Source: Treponema sp. (lineage in GTDB: Bacteria > Spirochaetota > Spirochaetia > Treponematales > Treponemataceae). Taken from it: a DNA stretch of 34,188 nt. The translations under genes and the position numbers were made by a program. The stretch covers positions 1 to 34,188 of the forward strand of contig NZ_JAILGZ010000077.1 in assembly GCF_024696245.1 (NCBI RefSeq), given 5' to 3'. The notes under the pieces are model-generated. The model was not told where the DNA came from. It did no database searches and saw only the letters and a list, made by a program, of their open reading frames with translations. Positions 24,051-31,806 of the stretch are shown here, one piece after another; the stretch's first letter is position 1, and the number at the start of each line of letters is the position of its first letter.

Positions 24051-24887
24051 ATGAAATTACCAGAACTGAATCTTTCTTCCCGGACTATTACTTCTAAAAA
24101 TGCAGCTTTTGTAATGGGAATCGTTAATTGTAATGAGGACAGCTTTTTTTCCGGCAGCAGGGGGGGAGCTGAAAGGGCTTTTTTACTTGAAGAAGAGGGA
24201 GCTGACATAATTGACCTTGGGGCTGAATCTACAAGGCCTGGGTCCCGTTATATAAGTGAAGAAGAAGAGTTAAGCCGCCTTATTCCAGTAATAAAGGAAA
24301 TCCGTAAAAAGTCTTCCATTCCATTGTCCATTGATACCCGCAGAAAAAGTGTAATGGAAGCCGCCTTTAATGAAGGAGCAGACATGCTTAATGATATTTC
24401 TGCCCTGGAAGATGATCCGGCTTTAGCTGCCTTTGCTGCAGAAAAGAAAATACCTGTATTCCTTATGCACAAAAGGGGTATTCCTTCAGAAATGCAGTCC
24501 AATACTTCCTACGAAAATGTTTTCAGGGAAGTTGATAATTACCTTAAAGAAAGAGTTGAATATGCCCTTTCTCAGGGAATAGACAGCTCAAAAATTATTG
24601 TTGATCCGGGAATAGGTTTTGGTAAGGATCTTGAAGCAAATAAAATACTTACTGCCAGGTGTGGAGAGCTTTGCGGCGGAAAATATCCGGTTTTAATGGC
24701 TTTATCGAGAAAATCTTATATAGGATTGATTACCGGCCGTAAGACAGAAGACCGTCTTTATGGTACAATTATATGTAATTTTATAAGCATGCTGTCAGGA
24801 GCGTCCTATGTAAGGGTTCATGATGTTGCTCCTTGCGTGGATATGCTTGCGGTGTTAAAATCATTCAGGGAATCAGGACTTTTATGA
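24051..24887 (+). CDS. folP: Dihydropteroate synthase
   Basis: It joins p-aminobenzoate to hydroxymethyl-dihydropterin diphosphate in folate synthesis. The TIM-barrel signatures are present: MGIVNCNEDSFFSGS (22-36), IDLGAESTRPGS (54-65), LSIDTRRKSV, LNDISALEDD, VDPGIGFGKD, MALSRKSYIG and a final RVHDV. The first loop differs from the common NVTPDSF by having NCNEDSF, although Asn26, Asp30 and Ser31 are kept. AAGGAG lies before the ATG. The stop overlaps the cdaA start by four bases (ATGA), so the two genes are coupled. Confidence 0.93.
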   Translation: MKLPELNLSSRTITSKNAAFVMGIVNCNEDSFFSGSRGGAERAFLLEEEGADIIDLGAESTRPGSRYISEEEELSRLIPVIKEIRKKSSIPLSIDTRRKSVMEAAFNEGADMLNDISALEDDPALAAFAAEKKIPVFLMHKRGIPSEMQSNTSYENVFREVDNYLKERVEYALSQGIDSSKIIVDPGIGFGKDLEANKILTARCGELCGGKYPVLMALSRKSYIGLITGRKTEDRLYGTIICNFISMLSGASYVRVHDVAPCVDMLAVLKSFRESGLL

Positions 24888-25687
24888 ATGCTCTTGAATT
24901 AATGCAAAAATTTTATGGATTTTTAAGGCCAATTCTTGATATTGCCCTCCTTACGTTTCTTCTCTACAAGGCCTACGAAATCATTCTTAAGACAAATGCC
25001 CTCCAGATTATTAAGGCAGCTGTAGTTGTAGGTATAGCCTACGGTGTTGTAGGTCTTTTGAACCTTGGCACCATGCAGTGGATTCTTAACGCCTTTGCTC
25101 CTGGTCTTATTATTGCCTTTGCCATTGTATTCCAGCCGGAATTAAGGCTTTTGCTTTTGAAAATCGGTCAGAAGGAATGGTTTGCCTTTGGTACCAGAAG
25201 TAAACATACCTATGTGGATTCAGTTTTAATTGCTGCCGAATCCCTTTCCAAATTAAAGAGGGGTATGCTGGTTGTTTTTATAAAGCATACCAAGCATGAT
25301 AATATTGCTGATACAGGTACAAGACTTAATGCAGACCTGTCATCAGGACTTTTAGTAACTATATTCGGTCATGATACACCCCTTCATGACGGAGCCTGTA
25401 TAGTTCAGGGAGGAAAGCTTGTTGCTGCAGGCTGTTTTTTACCTCTCAGTGAACAGTATGACATTAAAAAAACTTTTGGAACCAGACACCGTGCTGCCCT
25501 TGGTATGAGCGAAATATGTGACGGTGTTGTTTTAGTTGTAAGTGAAGAAACCGGGGCTATAAGCCTTGCCTATGATTCAAAGCTTTATTATGACTTAAGT
25601 CAGGACCAGCTTAAGAAAATTCTTGAGAGCCGCCTGGAAATTACAGCCCAGGATCAGATTATTGAGGATACAATAGATGAACATTAA
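24884..25687 (+). CDS. cdaA: Membrane diadenylate cyclase CdaA
   Basis: It makes c-di-AMP from two ATP at the inner membrane. There are three hydrophobic helices at about 15-32, 40-60 and 66-84, then the DAC (DisA_N) domain with the DGA motif at 169-171 (PLHDGACIV) and RHR at 201-203 (FGTRHRAALGMSE). The 267 residues match the CdaA type. I start it at ATG 24884, which overlaps the folP stop as ATGA; the longer frame from 24833 begins with TTG inside folP and lacks support. Its 3' end overlaps cdaR by 11 bases. This pairing is conserved in many bacteria. Confidence 0.95.
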   Translation: MNALELMQKFYGFLRPILDIALLTFLLYKAYEIILKTNALQIIKAAVVVGIAYGVVGLLNLGTMQWILNAFAPGLIIAFAIVFQPELRLLLLKIGQKEWFAFGTRSKHTYVDSVLIAAESLSKLKRGMLVVFIKHTKHDNIADTGTRLNADLSSGLLVTIFGHDTPLHDGACIVQGGKLVAAGCFLPLSEQYDIKKTFGTRHRAALGMSEICDGVVLVVSEETGAISLAYDSKLYYDLSQDQLKKILESRLEITAQDQIIEDTIDEH

Positions 25688-26795
25688 AAAAATCATGAAC
25701 AGTGTGCTGGAAAACTGGCCTGTAAAGGTAATCTGTTTTATAGCAGCAGTCCTGGTATTTTTCTATCATGAACTTTCAACTCTTTCTTCAAGAAGCTACA
25801 TGGTTCCGGTTAAAATTCTTGAAAACGGAGAACTTACCCTTTCTTCTGAAGCCGACGAAAGCAGGCATGTAAAAGTTACTGTAAGAAGTAAAAGGGAAAA
25901 CCTTGCAGATATTACGGAAGGAGACTTTAATGCCTTTCTTGATATGAACAGGGTAAAGGAAGCCGGCAGAATTGCTGTGGACATTAATGTTGTACCTGAT
26001 TCAAAGGTAATGCTTATTGATCCTCTTGAAATAACCTACAGTCCAAGAACTCTTTATGTTCCTGTAGAAAAATATATTTCCCGCTACGTTCCTGTAAAAC
26101 CTTCCGTTACAGGAAGTGCTGCCTATGGATATGAAATGGTAAATTACAGCATTGAGCCTGATGTTGTTCTTATAGAAGGGCCGGAATCTGCCGTAAATGC
26201 AGTGGAATCAATTTCTACTGAGAATGTTTCCCTTACAGGTGCTTCCAGGGATGTTGTTGCCGTATCTTCTTTACTTCATACATCCAGCCGTATAGAAATA
26301 CCTTCCTCTGAAAATTTTAAGGTTGTACTTTACGTAAGGCCTGTTGGTACAAGCAGAACCATTAAAAATGTACCGGTAACCTATAAGAATATTCCGGAAA
26401 CCCTTTTTGTAAGCAATCAGGAAGAAAGTGTTGATATTACTGTAGAAGGAAGCATGCTTTCCCTTGATAAGCTTTCTCCTTCTGATTTTATCTGTACTGC
26501 AGACCTGGCTGATCTTGAAAAGGAAGGAACCCATGTTCTTCGTCTTGTAGTAAGCGGACCAAAGGATATAGACGTTATTAAGGTAAGCAGGGAAGAGCTT
26601 TCTGTAATTCTTTCTTCTTCAGATAGTGAAGAGACAATTCTTTTACCGGAAGAAATTATTGTAGAAGATAGTAAAAGCATTGAGAAAACAGAGAAAACTG
26701 AAAAAACAGAAAAAATAGAAAAGTCAGAAAAAATTGAAAATGCAGAAATTATTCATGAAGATGCTGCTGCAATAAAAGAAGAAGCGGGGAACTGA
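25677..26795 (+). CDS. cdaR: CdaR-like YbbR-domain protein
   Basis: A 372-residue protein with one N-terminal membrane helix (about 17-34, VKVICFIAAVLVFFY) and an outer region of three or so YbbR repeats. These are seen as recurring blocks such as YMVPVKILENGELTL, YVPVKPSVTGSAAYGYEM and NVPVTYKNIPETLFV. YbbR proteins of this type regulate the neighbouring diadenylate cyclase. The C-terminus (about 338-372) is a charged tail with a run of EKT/EKI/EKS repeats, probably disordered, which the usual CdaR lacks as far as I know. It overlaps cdaA by 11 bases and acpS by one (TGATG). Confidence 0.88.
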   Translation: MNIKKIMNSVLENWPVKVICFIAAVLVFFYHELSTLSSRSYMVPVKILENGELTLSSEADESRHVKVTVRSKRENLADITEGDFNAFLDMNRVKEAGRIAVDINVVPDSKVMLIDPLEITYSPRTLYVPVEKYISRYVPVKPSVTGSAAYGYEMVNYSIEPDVVLIEGPESAVNAVESISTENVSLTGASRDVVAVSSLLHTSSRIEIPSSENFKVVLYVRPVGTSRTIKNVPVTYKNIPETLFVSNQEESVDITVEGSMLSLDKLSPSDFICTADLADLEKEGTHVLRLVVSGPKDIDVIKVSREELSVILSSSDSEETILLPEEIIVEDSKSIEKTEKTEKTEKIEKSEKIENAEIIHEDAAAIKEEAGN

Positions 26796-27181
26796 TGATA
26801 TTTGGAATCGGAACAGACATTGTAGAAACCTGCCGTCTTGAAAAGTGGATTAAGAATTCCCTTATACAGAGATTTTATAATCCTAAGGAAATTGCCTTTC
26901 TTAAGGAAAATTCTTCGATTCAGCGTCAGTGTGAGTATTTTGCCAGCCGTTTTGCCGCAAAAGAAGCATTTTCCAAGGCTTTGGGAACAGGTCTTTGTGG
27001 TTTTGATTTAAAAGATGTGTATACTGTAATAGATGAAGCAGGAAAACCAGCCTTAAGTCTTGAAGGAAGGGCCCTGCAGAAGGTTAAGGAACAATGCGGA
27101 AAGGATTATGTAATTCATCTTTCCCTTACTCACGAAAAAGAGTACGCACTGGCCTTTGTCGTAATAGAAAAGCTTGATTAA
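26795..27181 (+). CDS. acpS: Holo-[acyl-carrier-protein] synthase
   Basis: It transfers 4'-phosphopantetheine from CoA to apo-ACP. The metal-binding residues Asp8 (GIGTDIVE) and Glu57 (SRFAAKEAFSKALG) sit at the standard places, and the C-terminal HLSLTHEKEYALAFVV block is present. The 128 residues are normal for AcpS. The ATG overlaps the cdaR stop by one base, so translation is coupled. Confidence 0.95.
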   Translation: MIFGIGTDIVETCRLEKWIKNSLIQRFYNPKEIAFLKENSSIQRQCEYFASRFAAKEAFSKALGTGLCGFDLKDVYTVIDEAGKPALSLEGRALQKVKEQCGKDYVIHLSLTHEKEYALAFVVIEKLD

Positions 27182-27204
27182 GCACTTTTATAAAGGGAGA
27201 AGAT

Positions 27205-28104
27205 ATGCCGCCTTTAAAGAAGTTTGGAGAACCGGAAGATAAAAAGCCTGCAATTTCATACTGGGCTAAGGAAAAAATTATATGTCCTGTATGTCACAAG
27301 CCTTTTGAAAAGGAAGTAATGCATAAGGGAAGCGGCCGTATGATTGCCGGAAGCCTTACTGATGAACTTCACAGAAATTTTGAACCTTCAAAAAAATACG
27401 GAAGGGTTTATCCCCTTATTTACGATATCGGCTGCTGTCCAAAGTGTCATTGTTCCTTTTTCTGGAAGGATTTTACTGACATAAAGGATATTTCTTCTCT
27501 GGACAGGGTAATGACTGATGAATCTCACCGCAGGGAAGCTGTAGAGGCAATATTCCCTTATTATAACCTCAGGGAACAGCGTACTCTTTATGATGGTGCT
27601 GCCATGTATTACCTGGCCCTTCTTTGCTACGAAAAAGTTGACATTGCCTATGCTCCTACATTTAAAAGGGCTATGATATGTCTTCGTCTTGCCTGGCTTT
27701 GTAAGGATATAGAAAGAGTATGCCCCGGACATAACTATAACTATATAGCAGATGTATTTTACCGTAAGGCCCTTTTCTTTTATCAGCAGACCCTTATTAA
27801 CGAAACCGGAAGAATTGAATCCATTGAAACTGTAGGAAACTTTGGTCCGGACATGGATAAAAACTATGGTTATGATGGTGTAATCTATCTTTGTGGCCTT
27901 CTTGAATACAAATACGGCCAGCATGAAGATGAAGAACTCCGCCTTAAAAAGCTTGATGAATATAAAAGGTCTATTGCAAGAATCTTTGGTCTTGGTAAAT
28001 CTTCCAAAAGTAAACCTGGACCTCTTCTTGATGTAGCAAGAAGCCTTTACGATAAGCTTACGGCAGAACTTTCTGCAAATAATATTTTTAGCGAAGACGA
28101 TTAA
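27205..28104 (+). CDS. DUF2225 protein
   Basis: A 299-residue cytoplasmic protein of the DUF2225 family. Cys27 and Cys30 (ICPVC) and Cys77, Cys78, Cys81 and Cys83 (IGCCPKCHC) suggest a bound zinc. The rest is helical and TPR-like (LYYALLCYEKV-type helices around 140-235) with a Lys-rich tail. Function is unknown in the family as I know it. A Shine-Dalgarno sequence (GGGAG) precedes the ATG, 24 bases after acpS. The stop overlaps the truA start by one base (TAATG). Confidence 0.85.
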   Translation: MPPLKKFGEPEDKKPAISYWAKEKIICPVCHKPFEKEVMHKGSGRMIAGSLTDELHRNFEPSKKYGRVYPLIYDIGCCPKCHCSFFWKDFTDIKDISSLDRVMTDESHRREAVEAIFPYYNLREQRTLYDGAAMYYLALLCYEKVDIAYAPTFKRAMICLRLAWLCKDIERVCPGHNYNYIADVFYRKALFFYQQTLINETGRIESIETVGNFGPDMDKNYGYDGVIYLCGLLEYKYGQHEDEELRLKKLDEYKRSIARIFGLGKSSKSKPGPLLDVARSLYDKLTAELSANNIFSEDD

Positions 28105-28883
28105 TGGAAAACATACTTCTTACAGTCTCATATGATGGTACTGATTTCTGCGGCTGGCAGAGACAGGATAAGGCTGACTATGGAAATCCTGTTCGTACAG
28201 TTCAGGGAGAAATAGAAAAAGCCCTAAAAAAAATGTTCGGAAAAGATATTAATCTTTATGGCAGCGGCCGTACCGACAGTGGTGTTCATGCCAGGGGACA
28301 GGCTGCAAATTTTACTGCTCCTGCAGATAATATTCCGGAATGTAATTATATCAGGGCCCTTAACGGCATGCTTCCTCCTGACATAAGGATTCTTCAGGCA
28401 AAAAAAGTTCCTGATGAATTCAATTCAAGATTTTCTGCTACTTCAAGAAAATACAGGTATTTTATCAGTACGGCTCCTGCGGTCCCTGCAGACAAAAGCC
28501 GTTATGTATGGTGTATCTCCAGGGATGTAAACCTTGAGACCTTAAATGCCATGACTTCCTGTCTTAAGGGAGAAACTGACTGTGCAACTTTTGCAGCAGC
28601 CGGGGATCAGAGTAAGTCTACTAAGCGTTACATAGATTCAGCCCGTTTTTACCGTCAGGATGAAGAGACAATTGTATTTGAAATAGAAGCCAATGCCTTT
28701 TTGTGGAAGATGGTAAGAAGCCTTACCGGAACCCTTATAAGCGGAGAAAAGAAAGGTCTGGGTAAAGACTGGTTTGCATCCATACTTGAAAGCAGACAGA
28801 GGTCCAACAGCCTTTTTACGGCACCGCCTCAGGGGCTTTTCTTATGGGAAGTAAAGTTTGACGGAATAAGGCGCCACGTATAA
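28104..28883 (+). CDS. truA: tRNA pseudouridine synthase A
   Basis: It forms pseudouridine at positions 38-40 of the tRNA anticodon arm. The catalytic Asp58 lies in GSGRTDSGVHARGQ. The family blocks YDGTDFCGWQRQ, RYFISTAP and FLWKMVRSLTGTLI are also present. The 259 residues are of normal length. It is coupled to the DUF2225 gene and convergent with priA, with a three-base gap and no terminator that I can see. Confidence 0.96.
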   Translation: MENILLTVSYDGTDFCGWQRQDKADYGNPVRTVQGEIEKALKKMFGKDINLYGSGRTDSGVHARGQAANFTAPADNIPECNYIRALNGMLPPDIRILQAKKVPDEFNSRFSATSRKYRYFISTAPAVPADKSRYVWCISRDVNLETLNAMTSCLKGETDCATFAAAGDQSKSTKRYIDSARFYRQDEETIVFEIEANAFLWKMVRSLTGTLISGEKKGLGKDWFASILESRQRSNSLFTAPPQGLFLWEVKFDGIRRHV

Positions 28884-28886
28884 GGC

Positions 28887-30893
28887 CTACATCATGCTTA
28901 CAGGATCCATGTCTATTTCTATATAAACATTTCTTGGAGGCTGATATTTTCTCTTAAAGTCAGAAACAAGTCCCTGAAGAATTGAAGCCTTTTTGCTTCT
29001 TAAAAGAAGCTGCCAGCGGAAGTTGCCGCTTACCATAACAAGGGGACATTCTGCCGGACCAAGTATTTCTAAAGGAAGTTCTTCTCCTGCCATTTCCTTA
29101 AGGATTTGTGCAGCCTGCCTGCAGGTATTTTCTGCATCTGCCTTTATCTGGGAACGGAAAACCAGCCTTAAAAGCCTTGAGAAAGGTGGAAAAGACAGCA
29201 TCTCCCTCTGACTGAGTTCTTCCTTATAAAAAGCATCAATGTCATTTTTTACGGCAAGTCTTACAGCATCCCTGTCAGGACTGTAGCTTTGTATTATTAC
29301 CTTTCCGTCGGGAGTAAATCTTCCGGCCCTTCCTGCTACCTGGGTAAGAAGGGAAAAAGTTTTTTCTCCTGCCCTGAAATCAGGAAGGTGAAGGGAAGTA
29401 TCAGCCAGTACAACACCAACAGTCTTAAGGTTAGGAAAGTTCAGTCCCTTTGCAACCATCTGGGTTCCCAGAAGAATGTCATATTCACCCCTTCTGAAGG
29501 CATCAATTTTTTCTTCCAGTTCACCTTTCTTTTTAAGGGAGTCAGTATCAATCCTTATGACCCTTGCATTAGGAAACTTTACTTTTACGGTGTTTTCTAT
29601 ATATTCAGTACCAAAACCAAAGTAACCTACATCCAGGGAACCGCATTTAGGACACTGCTGGGGTGGCTGTATGCTGTAGCCGCAGTAATGGCATCTGAGT
29701 CTGTTTTCGCTTTTATGATATGTAAGGCTTACGGAACACTGACGGCACTTAAGTTCATAGCCGCAGCTGCTGCATCTGAAAAAGTGGGTAAAGCCTCTTC
29801 TGTTAAGAAACAGGATAATCTGTTTTTTTTCTTTTAAAGTACGCCGGATTTCTTCTTCAAGTTCACCGGAAATACAGTTCTGGCTTTGTTTCTGCAGACT
29901 TAAGTTTACGGCTTTTATTGAAGGAAGGGCTCCTCCTGCCAGCCTTTTTGTAAGGTTGTGCCTTAGAATTGTCCCCTGCTGCATGGAATACCAGCTTTCT
30001 ACTGATGGAGTTGCAGAACCCATAACCAGGGGAATCCTGTTTTTAAGACAGCGGAACATGGCAACCTGACGGGCATGGTAGCGGGGAGAAGAACCTGATT
30101 TATATGAAGAGTCATGCTCTTCGTCTATAATTATCATTCCCAGGTCAGGGACTGGGGCAAATACTGCAGTGCGTGCTCCTATTACAACCCTGGCTTCTTT
30201 TCTTAAAATACGCTTCCACTGAGCCAGACGCTGACTTGGGGTAAGGGAAGAATGAAGGACTGCTGCCGTATTACCAAACCTTTTTATTACAGCCCTTACA
30301 ACCTGAGGAGTCAGTCCTATTTCCGGAACAAGATAGATAACTCCCTTTCCTTCATTAAGTACTTTTTCTGCAGCTGACAGAAATACTTCTGTTTTTCCGC
30401 TTCCGGTCATGCCGTAGAGATAATGAAAAAGCCTGGACTGGTCTTTAGTAATTCCTTCTACTGCAAGAATCTGTTCCTGACTGAGCTTCTTTTTTTCAAA
30501 ACTGGATTCGTCTTCCGTAAAGGAAAAACCTGCCTGAGAACTCTCCCTTTTTCCGGAAGGAGTCATTACGGAAAGGCATTCTCCTATATTGCAGATATAG
30601 TAGTTGTGCATCCATTTTGCTATGGAGTAGAGTTCCGGTGTAAGGACAGCTTCTTCATCTGTCCATTTTACTGCGCTTCTTATTTTTTCAAGGGGAACTC
30701 CGCATTCTTCAGGATATTCATCATGGGAAGCAACTACTATTCCCGTAAGCTTTCTGTTTCCGAACCTGACTTCTATTCTTCTGCCAAAAAGGTCTTCCGG
30801 CACTGTCTGACCTTCCTTGTATTCCGGTTCCCTGTATATAAAAGTCTGGTCCATGGGAACATTAAGTACAAGGTCTAAGAAACGCCTTTTCAT
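28887..30893 (-). CDS. priA: Primosomal replication-restart helicase PriA
   Basis: PriA reloads the replisome at stalled forks. Seen in order: an N-terminal DNA-binding region, Walker A GMTGSGKT (161-168), the DEEH box (257-260), a ARYHARQ-like motif (SPRYHARQVAMFR), a zinc-binding cysteine cluster (CSSC, CRQC, CHYC, CPKC) and the helicase C-terminal motifs VAKGLNFPN and QVAGRAGR. The 668 residues are slightly short against the roughly 730 of E. coli. The ATG overlaps the glycosylase stop as ATGA, so the two genes form one unit. Confidence 0.96.
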   Translation of the reverse strand: MKRRFLDLVLNVPMDQTFIYREPEYKEGQTVPEDLFGRRIEVRFGNRKLTGIVVASHDEYPEECGVPLEKIRSAVKWTDEEAVLTPELYSIAKWMHNYYICNIGECLSVMTPSGKRESSQAGFSFTEDESSFEKKKLSQEQILAVEGITKDQSRLFHYLYGMTGSGKTEVFLSAAEKVLNEGKGVIYLVPEIGLTPQVVRAVIKRFGNTAAVLHSSLTPSQRLAQWKRILRKEARVVIGARTAVFAPVPDLGMIIIDEEHDSSYKSGSSPRYHARQVAMFRCLKNRIPLVMGSATPSVESWYSMQQGTILRHNLTKRLAGGALPSIKAVNLSLQKQSQNCISGELEEEIRRTLKEKKQIILFLNRRGFTHFFRCSSCGYELKCRQCSVSLTYHKSENRLRCHYCGYSIQPPQQCPKCGSLDVGYFGFGTEYIENTVKVKFPNARVIRIDTDSLKKKGELEEKIDAFRRGEYDILLGTQMVAKGLNFPNLKTVGVVLADTSLHLPDFRAGEKTFSLLTQVAGRAGRFTPDGKVIIQSYSPDRDAVRLAVKNDIDAFYKEELSQREMLSFPPFSRLLRLVFRSQIKADAENTCRQAAQILKEMAGEELPLEILGPAECPLVMVSGNFRWQLLLRSKKASILQGLVSDFKRKYQPPRNVYIEIDMDPVSMM

Positions 30894-31747
30894 TTTTCTG
30901 CCAGTATCCTTTTACGGAAGGGAATGTCATAGCCGTCGTTGATTTCTAAAAGTCTGGCCCTTACCATTTTAAGGTCTTCCCATACAGGGCGCTTAAGTCC
31001 TGCATCCTGAAGAACCTGCTGGGGAGAAAAGGTTGCCATAAGGGGAATGCCCTTGTAGTCAAAGAATTTGCCCCGGAGTTTATTTATGATTTCATCACTT
31101 TTAAGTATATGCTGGGCACTGGTTCTACCCATAACAAGAATAAGGCTTGGTTTAAGGTAACATATCTGGGCCTGTAAAAATCCTGAACAGGAATCCTGCT
31201 CATCTTTCATAGGTGAACGGTTTTGAGGAGGAAGGCATTTTACGGAAGTAGTCACAAAGCAGTTGCTTTCTGTAGAAAGATTGATTGCAGAAAGCATTTT
31301 GTTAAGGAGAACTTCCGTTTCTTCTGCAAAGGAAGAAAGGTTTTTGCCTTTGTCTTCCATTGGGGCTTCTCCTATAACCAGGACAGCAGGGTTTAAGACA
31401 CCTTTTCCCGGGAATGGAAGGGCTGATGTTCTGCTTAACATGCAGTTAGTGCAGCTTCTGATTTTTGTATTAAGGGTAAAGATTTTCTGATCAGCAGATT
31501 CCTTTTCTGCTTCTGTATCTTTAGCAGCTCCTGTTTCTGCAGCTGGACTTACTTGAGTTACTGCCTGGGCTTCAGCCTGACTGTCAGGGGCAGCTTGATT
31601 TTGTATAAGGGGTTTTTCGATTATTTCTTCAAAATCGTCTTCAAAATCCGGATCCGGGCCTGAAAATTCAGGGGGAATAAAACCCTGTGCCCAGGAAGAA
31701 GCACTTTTGAGCATTTTATAGATGTTTTCTTTTTCTATTGCTTTCAT
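30890..31747 (-). CDS. Family-4 uracil-DNA glycosylase homologue
   Basis: A 285-residue protein. Residues 1-90 are acidic and probably disordered. The Udg4 domain follows. The four iron-sulfur cysteines are kept at 99, 102 (SCTNC), 171 (VKCLPP) and 187, with the usual 16-residue spacing of the last two. Conserved blocks are GEAP (126-129), KCLPPQNRSP and LVMGRTSAQ. The HPxxLL motif of the family, which carries the catalytic His, reads FSPQQVL with Ser241 in place of His, and the first loop (GEAPMEDKGKNLSS) lacks the usual PG..ED form. Activity may be altered or lost. No Shine-Dalgarno sequence is present; a -10 box ends nine bases before ATG. It overlaps priA. Confidence 0.82.
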   Translation of the reverse strand: MKAIEKENIYKMLKSASSWAQGFIPPEFSGPDPDFEDDFEEIIEKPLIQNQAAPDSQAEAQAVTQVSPAAETGAAKDTEAEKESADQKIFTLNTKIRSCTNCMLSRTSALPFPGKGVLNPAVLVIGEAPMEDKGKNLSSFAEETEVLLNKMLSAINLSTESNCFVTTSVKCLPPQNRSPMKDEQDSCSGFLQAQICYLKPSLILVMGRTSAQHILKSDEIINKLRGKFFDYKGIPLMATFSPQQVLQDAGLKRPVWEDLKMVRARLLEINDGYDIPFRKRILAEK

Positions 31748-31756
31748 CAGATGGTT

Positions 31757-31785
31757 ATTTTACACATATATTGTCGTAAACTCAA
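31757..31785 (-). promoter_or_regulatory. Promoter of the glycosylase-priA unit, leaderless type
   Basis: Read on the minus strand: TTGAGT (31785-31780), 17 bases, TAAAAT (31762-31757). The matches are 4 of 6 and 5 of 6. The -10 ends nine bases before ATG 31747. It overlaps the rightward promoter at 31771-31799. Confidence 0.55.
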
Positions 31786-31799
31786 TAATCAGTTAAAAT
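31771..31799 (+). promoter_or_regulatory. Promoter of the glycosyltransferase gene, leaderless type
   Basis: TTGTCG, 17 bases, TAAAAT. The -10 ends seven bases before ATG 31807 and no Shine-Dalgarno sequence exists. It shares 31771-31785 with the leftward promoter. Confidence 0.55.
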
Positions 31800-31806
31800 T
31801 AACTTT

